DNA from: an uncultured Eubacteriales bacterium
Lineage (GTDB): Bacteria > Bacillota > Clostridia > Monoglobales > UMGS1388
Direction of reading: 5' to 3'
DNA: 9,480 nt
NCBI GenBank assembly: GCA_900551345.1
Contig: URVP01000049.1
Coordinates: 1 to 9,480 of the forward strand
The translations under genes and the position numbers were made by a program. Below, in pieces: positions 1 through 5,572 of the stretch; within the stretch, counting starts at the first letter, position 1; each line of letters begins with the position of its first letter. Below the pieces are notes generated by a model, which saw only the letters and a list, made by a program, of their open reading frames with translations, was not told where the DNA came from and searched no databases.

Positions 1-192
1 CAAGTATTGTACGAACTTGTAACTCTTTTCAATATATCAGTAGACCAATTCATTTTTGAAAAACAGCCGGAACGCTCAACACTACGCCGACAAGTGGACG
101 GATTGATTGACAGCATATCCGAACGGGACTTGCCGATTATTGAAGCTACCGCAAGAGGAATTATAGAAACAAGAACGGAAACGGAGGAATAG
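1..192 (+). CDS. XRE-family transcriptional regulator, C-terminal part (5' end outside window)
   Basis: The reading frame is open from base 1 to a TAG at 190-192, giving 63 residues without a proper start, so the gene begins upstream of the window. The first residues (QVLYELVTLFNISVDQFIFE) match the last helix of the Cro/CI-type helix-turn-helix domain and the short linker after it, as in small XRE regulators of Firmicute mobile elements. The rest is a charged helical tail ending ETRTETEE, perhaps for dimerisation. The DNA-recognition helix is not in view, so the operator cannot be inferred. It lies upstream of and co-directional with the mobilization genes, a usual place for an element regulator, but a terminator sits on its stop codon. 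An apparent start at base 7 (TTG) is only a truncation artefact. Confidence 0.75.
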   Translation, partial: QVLYELVTLFNISVDQFIFEKQPERSTLRRQVDGLIDSISERDLPIIEATARGIIETRTETEE

Positions 193-204
193 CCCTCCGT
201 TTTT
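179..204 (+). terminator. Intrinsic terminator overlapping the stop of the XRE-type gene
   Basis: AAACGGAGG (179-187) pairs perfectly with CCTCCGTTT (194-202) around a 6-nt loop and runs into a T tract (200-204). The TAG stop lies in the loop, so the last codons form the left arm. It should separate the regulator gene from the mobilization genes. Confidence 0.75.
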
Positions 205-226
205 CTGTATCATAGAGTAGATTTTG

Positions 227-261
227 AAAATTGCAGCCGAGTTCAGGCTGTAATTTTTTTT
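227..261 (+). terminator. Second T-tailed hairpin
   Basis: The arm at 227-238 (core ATTGCAGCC) pairs with 246-257 (core GGCTGTAAT) with one G-T wobble, and Ts continue to 261. It has the shape of an intrinsic terminator. As it lies only about 25 bp after the first, it could also be a backup terminator or a leader structure. Confidence 0.55.
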
Positions 262-267
262 GCTTTT

Positions 268-302
268 AATCGTGATTTATGCAACAAAATCACGATTTTT
301 TT
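268..302 (+). terminator. Third T-tailed hairpin, perfect 11-bp stem
   Basis: AATCGTGATTT (268-278) and AAATCACGATT (287-297) form a perfect 11-bp stem with an 8-nt loop, followed by Ts to 302. It is terminator-like. Lying next to the repeats before mobC, it could instead be part of a transfer origin. Confidence 0.5.
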
Positions 303-446
303 AGGATATGGTATATAGGGAAAAAACTAATTTTTAAGGAACAGCAAGCAAAGCGAATGAGTACCCATTCGCGGTTTTTGACCTTGCTTTCCGATTCTGA
401 AAATCGGTCAAAATTTGGGATAGTCCCAAACCCTTACTTTCACATA
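303..446. other. Non-coding region with clustered inverted repeats, candidate oriT
   Basis: This gene-free stretch directly before mobC holds three inverted repeats. GCGAATG/CATTCGC (353-359/366-372) is nested inside AGCAAG/CTTGCT (343-348/383-388); CCGATT/AATCGG lies at 391-396/402-407; and a compact TTTGGGA-TAG-TCCCAAA lies at 414-430. Transfer origins of MOBP-type elements commonly sit just upstream of mobC and the relaxase gene and contain such repeats. No nic site is recognised from known sequences, so oriT is inferred from position and structure. The 414-430 repeat, near the mobC ribosome site, could alternatively be an operator. No convincing promoter for mobC was found. Confidence 0.45.
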
Positions 447-460
447 CGGAGGATATACAT

Positions 461-790
461 ATGGCTAACAGAAAGCGGAATATCCAGCTTAAAATCTGGG
501 TAACAGAAGAAGAAAGGAAACTCATTAAATATAAAATGTCTCTTGTCCCCACAAGGCAGATCGGGGCATATCTGCGGAAAATGGCGATTGACGGGTATAT
601 CATCTATACCGACACCGCCAATATAAAAGAGATGAACAAGGAATTGCACGCTATAGGCCGCAATATCAACCAAATTGCAAAACGTGTCAATTCTACCAGC
701 GATATATACCGGGAAGATATTGCAGAGCTTCGGGAAAGGCTCGGTGAGATATGGCGGTTACAAAGAACCATGCTATCAACGCTACGCTGA
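461..790 (+). CDS. mobC: Mobilization accessory protein MobC
   Basis: A 109-residue protein of the MobC relaxosome family. MobC-type proteins bind at oriT and help the relaxase open the duplex at the nick site. The N-terminus is basic (MANRKRNIQLKIWVTEEE), consistent with a ribbon-helix-helix-like DNA-binding strand. The family signature is the later segment with IGRNINQIAKRVN (around residues 66-78), followed by a helical acidic/basic stretch. The ATG at 461 has a CGGAGG ribosome site (447-452) 8 nt upstream, which fixes the start. The 3' end overlaps the relaxase start by 40 bp in another frame, so the two are probably translationally coupled. The inverted repeats just upstream are its likely target. 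Confidence 0.9.
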   Translation: MANRKRNIQLKIWVTEEERKLIKYKMSLVPTRQIGAYLRKMAIDGYIIYTDTANIKEMNKELHAIGRNINQIAKRVNSTSDIYREDIAELRERLGEIWRLQRTMLSTLR

Positions 791-2073
791 AAAAAGCCCT
801 TGACTATATCTGCAATCCCGCCAAAACGGACGGCGCATTATTGATACATTCCTACGGCTGTTCGCCGGAAACGGCGGATATGGAATTTGAATGGACAAGG
901 CAGAAAGCAAGTGAACCCGGCCCGCATTTAGCGCGGCATTTGATACAATCCTTTGCGCCGGGCGAAACCACGCCGGAGCAGGCGCACGAGATTGGAAAGC
1001 AGCTTGCCGATGAAGTGTTGGGCGGCAGGTTTGAATACGTTCTAACAACGCACACAGACCGCAATCATATCCATAACCACATCATTTTCTGCGACGTCAG
1101 TTTTGTTGATTACAGGCACAGCCATGTCAACAGACGGTGGAATAACCGAACCCGCCGTATCAGCGACCGGCTGTGTGAGGAGCACGGCTTATCCGTCATA
1201 CCGCCGAATGAGAACAAGGGCAAAAGCTATAAGGAATATTCCGCAGCTCGGCAGGGTACAAGCTGGAAAGCACAGCTAAAAGCGGATATTGACAAGGCAA
1301 TCTCACGGTCAACAGACTTTGAGGACTTCCTATTGCGTATGGAGATTGCCGATTATGAAGTGAAACGGGGCAAGTACATTTCATTCCGCGCCAAAGGAAA
1401 AGAGCGTTTTACACGGGGAAAAACCTTAGGCCCCCGCTATACCGAGGAAGCAATAAGGGATCGGATTGAACGGCGTACAAGAGCGCCAAGGAAAGAGAAC
1501 CGCCGTATCAATCTTTTAATCGACATTCAGAACAATATCAAGGCGCAGGAAAGCAAGGGCTACGAGCATTGGGCGAAGCTGTATAATTTGAAACAGGCAA
1601 GCAAAACGTTAAACTTCCTAACCGAACACAACATCAGCACGTATGAGGAATTGGAACAGTCCGCAAGAAAAATACACGCTTCTTTTACCGCTGTTTCGGA
1701 ACAAATCAAGGGGACGGAAAAGAGCATGAGCGATACGGCGCTTTTGATGAAGCATACCGCTATTTATGACGAATTAAAACCTGTCTATACCAAATACCAA
1801 AGGGCAAAAAACAAACCTGCCTTTGCAGAAAAGCACCGCCGCGAGCTCACGTTGTTTGAAGCAGCCGCAAAAAAATTAAAAGGGAAACACGCACCGTCAC
1901 TTGATAAAATCAGGCAGACTGCCGACGGGCTGGCCCGGCAGAAAAAAGAGTTGTACGGCGAATACAAAAAGCTGAAACAGCAGACCGCCGAAATAGACGT
2001 TATCAAGCGCAATGTGGAATTGCTTTTGAACATTCCTCACGAAAAAGAAAAGGACAGGGAACCGGATTTGTAG
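751..2073 (+). CDS. MOBP-type relaxase / mobilization nuclease
   Basis: A 440-residue relaxase of the Relaxase/VirD2 family (PF03432 type). Such enzymes nick one strand at oriT, stay joined to the 5' end through a tyrosine, and are carried with the DNA to the recipient. Visible parts are: a candidate catalytic tyrosine Y19 in ALDYICNP; motif II ARHLIQSF (61-68); and the metal-binding histidine motif HTDRNHIHNH (H101, D103, H106, H108, H110). The region after about residue 240 is helical and charged, with coiled-coil-like heptads, and resembles the tails of clostridial element relaxases. The domain looks intact. The start ATG lies inside mobC with a GGTGAG ribosome site at 743-748. Host strand transfer also needs a coupling protein and type IV secretion genes, which are not in this window. 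Confidence 0.93.
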   Translation: MAVTKNHAINATLKKALDYICNPAKTDGALLIHSYGCSPETADMEFEWTRQKASEPGPHLARHLIQSFAPGETTPEQAHEIGKQLADEVLGGRFEYVLTTHTDRNHIHNHIIFCDVSFVDYRHSHVNRRWNNRTRRISDRLCEEHGLSVIPPNENKGKSYKEYSAARQGTSWKAQLKADIDKAISRSTDFEDFLLRMEIADYEVKRGKYISFRAKGKERFTRGKTLGPRYTEEAIRDRIERRTRAPRKENRRINLLIDIQNNIKAQESKGYEHWAKLYNLKQASKTLNFLTEHNISTYEELEQSARKIHASFTAVSEQIKGTEKSMSDTALLMKHTAIYDELKPVYTKYQRAKNKPAFAEKHRRELTLFEAAAKKLKGKHAPSLDKIRQTADGLARQKKELYGEYKKLKQQTAEIDVIKRNVELLLNIPHEKEKDREPDL

Positions 2074-2115
2074 CGCAAATGTAGCCTTACAGGGCTGGGC
2101 GCGTCGTTGGTTTTG

Positions 2116-2124
2116 TGATAGAAT
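2116..2124 (+). promoter_or_regulatory. Possible extended -10 promoter for the secreted-protein pair
   Basis: TGATAGAAT fits the extended -10 pattern TGnTANNNT about 37 bp before the start codon at 2161. No good -35 hexamer lies 17 bp upstream. It would allow the two small genes to be expressed separately from the relaxase, but the call rests on one short motif. Confidence 0.35.
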
Positions 2125-2160
2125 AAAGGCAGCGAATAAAAATAAAGGAGGCTTTGTGTC

Positions 2161-2724
2161 ATGAAAAAACCAAAAATAACGGCATTTGTGTTAGCCGCCG
2201 TTCTGTCGTCCACCCCCGTCCTTGCAGCGGAAGTCCCAAAGGAAGCTGCACCGATAAACGTCACGGAGGAAAGTATCATTATTACCGAAAACCTAATCAG
2301 CCCCATATTAGAGGAAGTGAAAAACGGTTTGGGTTTTGGCGAGGCGTGGGGCAAGGCAAGCCGTGAAATTCATAGCGCCGTCCTTGCCGGAAATACAAAC
2401 GGTTACGGGTATGCAGATTTGACCGCAATCGCAAGAAACGCAATCCTCGAATACCGGGATATGTACTTACGGCCGGACTATTACGCACAGCAGGAACCCG
2501 TTATTGCGTCGCTGATTGCCGACCTGATAACAGCAGTCGAAAACGGAAGTATGGACTATGCAGCAGCACGGAAAGAGGCCTACACACGAATATATCAATC
2601 CATAAACCCCAGCTATACGCCGAATACTGACATTGCGGCAGACCTAATTTATTTAGACATTCCGGCTGTGGATTCCGCCATGTTTACCATTGCCCGAAAA
2701 TTACTTTTAGAGGTGGTACAATGA
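2161..2724 (+). CDS. Small secreted protein of unknown function
   Basis: A 187-residue protein with a clear signal peptide: KKPK basic start, hydrophobic core (residues 7-20) and a cleavage site near VLA-A (residues 20-23). There is no lipobox cysteine and no cell-wall LPxTG motif, so it is probably released or held by a partner. I do not recognise a family. The mature part is helical, and residues about 44-77 (ENLISPILEEVKNG...) resemble 102-138 (EPVIASLIADLITAVENG...), which suggests an internal duplication of a helical hairpin. AAAGGAGG (2144-2151) fixes the ATG start at 2161. Its TGA overlaps the ATG of the next gene (ATGA), so the two products are probably made together and may act together at the cell surface. 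Confidence 0.75.
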   Translation: MKKPKITAFVLAAVLSSTPVLAAEVPKEAAPINVTEESIIITENLISPILEEVKNGLGFGEAWGKASREIHSAVLAGNTNGYGYADLTAIARNAILEYRDMYLRPDYYAQQEPVIASLIADLITAVENGSMDYAAARKEAYTRIYQSINPSYTPNTDIAADLIYLDIPAVDSAMFTIARKLLLEVVQ

Positions 2725-3050
2725 CAAGAGCAAATATTTTAACAACCTTTGTGAAAAAGAGCGTATGCCCGGTATTGCTTGCAGTATTTCTTTACAACCT
2801 GTTTTTTCAGCTTGCCGTGCAATATGGGACAGTCAACTATATGTATCTCTTAATGCTGTGCGGAATCCCCTTTGGCATACGGTTTATGTTTATGCTGCCA
2901 ATGTTCTTTGGAAATTTAGGGACAGGGATTGCAATGGGCTGTTTCAATGTCGCAATCGGCGCACTGATCGGCGGTTTTATTCTGATATGGAAATTGCTTG
3001 TCGCCGTTTGGTATATTCCCGTTACCGTGGTTCGTCTATTTACTGCATAG
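2721..3050 (+). CDS. Small multi-pass membrane protein (DUF6050-like)
   Basis: A 109-residue, very hydrophobic protein with about three membrane segments (roughly residues 14-32, 39-60 and 66-95). It has a basic N-terminus and a GIPFGIRFMF segment after the second helix, plus a glycine-rich third segment (GALIGGFILIW). From memory it resembles the DUF6050 family of small clostridial membrane proteins, but this could not be checked. No catalytic motif is visible. It starts within the stop codon of the secreted-protein gene (ATGA), an arrangement that couples translation. The pair follows the relaxase and ends at a terminator, so it belongs to the mobile element. A role in surface exclusion, mating-pair contact or immunity is only a guess. 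Confidence 0.7.
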   Translation: MTRANILTTFVKKSVCPVLLAVFLYNLFFQLAVQYGTVNYMYLLMLCGIPFGIRFMFMLPMFFGNLGTGIAMGCFNVAIGALIGGFILIWKLLVAVWYIPVTVVRLFTA

Positions 3051-3054
3051 AAAG

Positions 3055-3092
3055 AAAAATCCTTTGCCAATCGTTTTGACAAAGGATTTTTT
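3055..3092. terminator. Bidirectional terminator between convergent genes
   Basis: AAAAATCCTTTG (3055-3066) pairs perfectly with CAAAGGATTTTT (3080-3091) around a 13-nt loop. Ts follow on the plus strand and the A-rich left side gives Ts on the minus strand. It ends the plus-strand mobilization transcript and the minus-strand ars operon. Confidence 0.85.
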
Positions 3093-3094
3093 CT

Positions 3095-3475
3095 TTATAA
3101 TGTTTTTACTTTTTCCTCAATTTGCTTTATAATATCTATAAAAACGGCGTCCGGTTTTCCTGTGGGGTCGGCAAGCCCCCAATCATCATCAAATGCCCTG
3201 CCGATATAAGGACAGCCGACATCACACCCCATTGAAATCGCAATGTCGGGCATGGGGATTTTATCAATCGTCTTGCTGTACTGGCTTTGTTCCATATCTA
3301 TCCCGTAAAGCTGTTTCATAAGCCGAACAGCGTCCTGATTGATTTTCGGCTTTGTTTCCGTTCCTGCGGAATAGAAATCGTATTTATCCCCGGCAAAATG
3401 CTTGCCGAGCGCTTCCGCAATCTGACTGCGGCAGGAATTATGCACACAAATAAAAGCTATCTTTTTCTTATCCAT
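3095..3475 (-). CDS. arsC: Arsenate reductase ArsC (low-molecular-weight phosphatase fold)
   Basis: A 126-residue protein of the LMW-PTPase type arsenate reductase family, which reduces arsenate to arsenite in the cytoplasm for export. The P-loop is CVHNSCR (C10-x5-R16, with C15 inside), typical of the S. aureus pI258 ArsC group. The resolving cysteines appear as GCDVGCP (C84 and C88), and the acid-catalyst aspartate is in LADPTG (D103). In pI258 ArsC the partner cysteines are further apart (82 and 89), so the redox relay may differ slightly. It is the last gene of the operon, and its ATG is 2 nt after the TAA of the thioredoxin-fold gene. That neighbour is a plausible electron donor. All catalytic residues are present, so it should be active. 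Confidence 0.93.
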   Translation of the reverse strand: MDKKKIAFICVHNSCRSQIAEALGKHFAGDKYDFYSAGTETKPKINQDAVRLMKQLYGIDMEQSQYSKTIDKIPMPDIAISMGCDVGCPYIGRAFDDDWGLADPTGKPDAVFIDIIKQIEEKVKTL

Positions 3476-3477
3476 CT

Positions 3478-3858
3478 TTAAAACCCCAGCTTATGCAGCA
3501 AAGCAATCACATCATTTGATTTCAACACCTTACCCGAAGCGACAACTTTTTCATTCACAACAATGGCGGGCATACTCATAACCCCGTATTCCATCACTTT
3601 CGGCATATCGGTAATGTATTCCACCGCAACGGACAGTCCCATATCATTTACAGCCTGTTTTGCGTATTCAAATTGTTCGTGGCAGGATTTACAGCCTGCA
3701 CCTAATACCTTGATACAGCAGATTTCACCCTCTTTTATATCAGGGCAGCAATCGTTCGTATTGTTTTCTATTCCGCCGGAAGCACAGCCGCAGCTACAAC
3801 TACAACCAGCCGTTTTCTTTTCTTCTTCCTTTTTCTTTCCAAAATTGAATAATGCCAT
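3478..3858 (-). CDS. Thioredoxin-fold redox protein with cysteine-rich N-terminal extension
   Basis: A 126-residue protein. Residues about 46-126 match the small 'redox-active disulfide protein 2' group (thioredoxin_3, PF13192 type): beta strand CCIKVLGAG, active site C56-K-S-C59, and cis-proline loop SMPAIVV (P97). The first 45 residues are an added lysine- and cysteine-rich segment with CSCSCGC (C19, C21, C23, C25), a CC pair (37-38) and a second CC pair (47-48), which could bind arsenite or another soft metal. AGGAGG lies just upstream of the ATG. Located between the permease and arsC genes, it may reduce ArsC or pass As(III) to the permease. This combination with arsR, permease and arsC recurs in Firmicutes. 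The metal-binding idea is inference. Confidence 0.85.
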   Translation of the reverse strand: MALFNFGKKKEEEKKTAGCSCSCGCASGGIENNTNDCCPDIKEGEICCIKVLGAGCKSCHEQFEYAKQAVNDMGLSVAVEYITDMPKVMEYGVMSMPAIVVNEKVVASGKVLKSNDVIALLHKLGF

Positions 3859-3876
3859 TATGATAACCTCCTGTTT

Positions 3877-4890
3877 TTAGACAATAAAATATTGCAGTGC
3901 GTTAAACAAATATCCTACAAGGATAATACCAATGGTACATATCGCAATGAAAATGCCGAGCAGTTTCGGCTTGACCGCTTTGCGCAGCATAATTATAGAC
4001 GGCAGGGACAACGTCGTTACGCCCATCATAAAAGAGAGGACAACGCCGAGCAAAGCGCCCTTTGCAAGCAGAGCTTCGGCAATCGGGATAGTACCAAAAA
4101 TATCCGCATACATCGGAACACCGGCAATGGTAGCGAGAACAACGCCAAACGGATTGTTGTCGCCAAGCACTTTCACAATGAAATCTTCCGGAATCCAGTT
4201 GTGAATGAGAGCGCCGATACCTACGCCAATCAAAACATAGGGCGCAACCTTTTTAGCGGTTTCCACGACCTGTTCCCATGCATATTTCATACGGTCTTTG
4301 AAATGCAGTTCTTCCTGCGGCGTATCAATCGCGTGGCCGTTTCGGATATATTCTTCCACTTGATTTTCAAGGTGCAGTTTTTCGATAAGAGTACCGCCGG
4401 CCACAGCAATCACCAGACCGAATATTACATACAAAACGGCGACTTTCCAACCGAATATGCTCATCAGCAAAACAAGGCTGCCGAGATCCACCATTGGTGA
4501 AGATATTAGGAAAGAAAATGTAACGCCAAGCGGCAGGCCTGCGCTTGTAAACCCGATAAACAGCGGGATAGAGGAACACGAACAGAACGGCGTTACCGTG
4601 CCGAGCAGGGCGGCAATGATATTCGCCCATATCCCGTGAAACCTGCCAAGTATCTTTTTTGCCCGTTCGGGCGGGAAATAACTTTGAATATACGAAATAA
4701 TCAAAATCAAAACGCCGAGCAGTACCATAATTTTTATGGTATCATAAATGAAAAACTGGATGCTCCCGCCGATTTTGCTTGTGGTATCTAAACCACAGGC
4801 GTTTAAAATCATCGTAATGAGCCGGTTGAGCCAACCCATACCAAGGACTTCGTTTTGAAAAAAGTCCCATGCTGTTTTTAATACTTCCAT
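3877..4890 (-). CDS. ArsP/DUF318-type permease (PF03773 family)
   Basis: A 337-residue integral membrane protein with about eight hydrophobic segments in two halves. The family hallmark is TVTPFCSCSSIPLFIGF (C103 and C105 within the membrane), with later motifs GVPMYADIFGTIP and GVTTLSLPSIIMLRKAVKP. Relatives include the ArsP exporter of trivalent organoarsenicals and many 'putative permease' genes in ars operons. With ArsC producing arsenite in the same operon and no arsB or acr3 gene in view, this is the most likely efflux step for As(III) or a methylated form. The cytosolic loop around residues 170-205 separates the halves. AAGGAGG precedes the ATG, and 82 bp containing a hairpin separate it from arsR. 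The exact substrate cannot be read from the sequence. Confidence 0.9.
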   Translation of the reverse strand: MEVLKTAWDFFQNEVLGMGWLNRLITMILNACGLDTTSKIGGSIQFFIYDTIKIMVLLGVLILIISYIQSYFPPERAKKILGRFHGIWANIIAALLGTVTPFCSCSSIPLFIGFTSAGLPLGVTFSFLISSPMVDLGSLVLLMSIFGWKVAVLYVIFGLVIAVAGGTLIEKLHLENQVEEYIRNGHAIDTPQEELHFKDRMKYAWEQVVETAKKVAPYVLIGVGIGALIHNWIPEDFIVKVLGDNNPFGVVLATIAGVPMYADIFGTIPIAEALLAKGALLGVVLSFMMGVTTLSLPSIIMLRKAVKPKLLGIFIAICTIGIILVGYLFNALQYFIV

Positions 4891-4903
4891 AAAAATCCTC
4901 CCT

Positions 4904-4933
4904 TATATAGTTATATTGAAATGCGTCTATATA
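4904..4933 (-). promoter_or_regulatory. Possible second ArsR-type operator before the permease gene
   Basis: TATATAG (4904-4910) and CTATATA (4927-4933) form a 7-bp inverted repeat spaced by 16 bp, just upstream of the permease ribosome site. It shares TCTATAT with the repeat at the arsR promoter. The AT-rich background makes this a weak call. Confidence 0.3.
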
Positions 4934-4942
4934 TTCTATTCA

Positions 4943-4973
4943 ATAAAAGCCATTTTGTTACAATGGCTTTTAT
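4943..4973 (-). terminator. Hairpin between arsR and the permease gene (partial terminator or processing site)
   Basis: ATAAAAGCCATT (4943-4954) and AATGGCTTTTAT (4962-4973) form a perfect 12-bp stem with a 7-nt loop, starting on the last base of the arsR stop. On the minus strand only a short T stretch lies at the stem's end and no long T run follows, so read-through into the permease gene is likely. It may lower expression downstream of arsR or protect the arsR mRNA. Confidence 0.55.
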
Positions 4974-5281
4974 CAATCACAGCACTTGCTTTCGCAAGAA
5001 CTGTTTGTATTTGTAATTTCTCCAAGCAGTTTCAATACATTGTTTCGTCCGTTATTTGAAATCTTATAATGCGTCCATTTGCCTTCTTTTCTGCTTTCCA
5101 CTATCCCCGAATCGCAAAGGATTTTCATATTATGGGAAAGTGTGGGCTGTGTAACATTTAATTCTTCAAGAAGTTTGCAGGCGCATTTTTCACCCGTTTG
5201 CAGCATTTCAAGTATTCGTATTCTGTTTTCATCACAAAACGCCTTGAATATTGCGGCTGTTTCTGTATAGTTGTTTCTCAT
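4973..5281 (-). CDS. arsR: ArsR/SmtB-family arsenic-responsive repressor
   Basis: A 102-residue winged-helix repressor. The helix-turn-helix is visible in LLEELNVTQPTLSHNMKILCDSGIV (about residues 37-61), and the wing is SRKEGKWTHYKI. The As(III) site is probably C33-A-C35 at the start of the recognition region, equivalent to the CxC of classical ArsR. Extra cysteines at C16, C56 and the C-terminal SCESKCCD (C96, C100, C101) may add a third ligand. Family members release DNA when arsenite or antimonite binds. It is the first gene of the operon, directly after a strong promoter whose -10 lies within an inverted repeat, so autoregulation is expected. The ATG is preceded by GAGGTGAG. Identity as an ArsR-family protein is firm; the precise metal is inferred from the neighbours. 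Confidence 0.93.
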   Translation of the reverse strand: MRNNYTETAAIFKAFCDENRIRILEMLQTGEKCACKLLEELNVTQPTLSHNMKILCDSGIVESRKEGKWTHYKISNNGRNNVLKLLGEITNTNSSCESKCCD

Positions 5282-5303
5282 TTGCTCACCTCACATAGAA
5301 TTT

Positions 5304-5336
5304 TATCTATATGTTATTATAAACTACAAATAGATA
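5304..5336 (-). promoter_or_regulatory. Likely ArsR operator overlapping the ars promoter
   Basis: TATCTATATGT (5304-5314) and ACAAATAGATA (5326-5336) form an 11-bp inverted repeat with one mismatch, covering the -10 and most of the spacer. A second short palindrome, CAAATA-GA-TATTTG (5327-5340), reaches into the -35. Binding here would block RNA polymerase. Confidence 0.65.
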
Positions 5337-5344
5337 TTTGTCAA
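5316..5344 (-). promoter_or_regulatory. Consensus sigma-A promoter of the ars operon
   Basis: On the minus strand, TTGACA (5339-5344) is followed after exactly 17 bp by TATAAT (5316-5321), a perfect match to the housekeeping consensus, about 35 bp before the arsR start. A promoter of this strength normally depends on a repressor. Confidence 0.9.
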
Positions 5345-5357
5345 TACAAAAATATTG

Positions 5358-5392
5358 GCGAGAGCAAAAAACTTTTCAGATTTTGCTCCCGC
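5358..5392. terminator. Hairpin upstream of the ars promoter
   Basis: GCGAGAGCAAAA (5358-5369) pairs with TTTTGCTCCCGC (5381-5392), with one wobble or mismatch. T-rich sequence follows on both strands. On the minus strand it would stop transcripts arriving from the SLOG gene before the ars promoter. Confidence 0.5.
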
Positions 5393-5412
5393 TTTCATTT
5401 TATATGAATATA

Positions 5413-5561
5413 TAGAAAATTAGAACGCTGTTTTTGAGGGTACAAGGGAAAAGATATTACCCTTTATTTTTCACGCGGTAAAACCCTTGATTTTATGCGG
5501 TTTTCAGCCGTCTAACTTTCTACTGTTATACCGCTTTTTTCGTATGTACGCTGCTTTTTGT
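5413..5561. repeat. Diverged direct repeat, copy 1 (bounded by inverted repeats)
   Basis: This block aligns with 6426-6577. From 5488 to 5561 the alignment is ungapped, with about 58 of 74 bases equal by hand count, including a 21-bp identical block (5488-5508). The left part shares GTTTTTGAGGG, AAGGGA and ATATTAC in order, with small gaps. Inverted repeats close the non-coding part: 5413-5427 pairs with 5509-5522 (13 of 14 pairs, one bulge), so one strand can form a stem-loop of about 110 nt. No known RNA or insertion sequence was recognised. Confidence 0.75.
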
Positions 5562-5566
5562 AGGCG
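5504..5566 (-). pseudogene. Remnant of the 3' end of a cysteine-rich VLP gene
   Basis: Directly after the SLOG-gene stop and in the same frame, the minus strand reads QKAAYIRKKRYNSRKLDG then TGA (5504-5506). This matches the end of the intact VLP protein, QKAEYQRKKRLESGKLGR-stop, at 6520-6576. No start codon or ribosome site precedes it and the cysteine domains are missing, so it is a broken leftover inside repeat copy 1. It shows that the repeat included coding sequence of a VLP gene. Confidence 0.65.
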
Positions 5567-5572
5567 CGCTAT

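Noticed and set aside
279..503. Plus-strand open frame of 74 codons before mobC
   Set aside because: It begins in the loop of a hairpin, lacks a ribosome site, overlaps mobC in another frame and has no coding character.
3892..4500. Long plus-strand open frame antisense to the permease gene
   Set aside because: It is a mirror frame of a well-supported membrane-protein gene, with a composition (N, H, R, Q rich) typical of shadows and no ribosome site.
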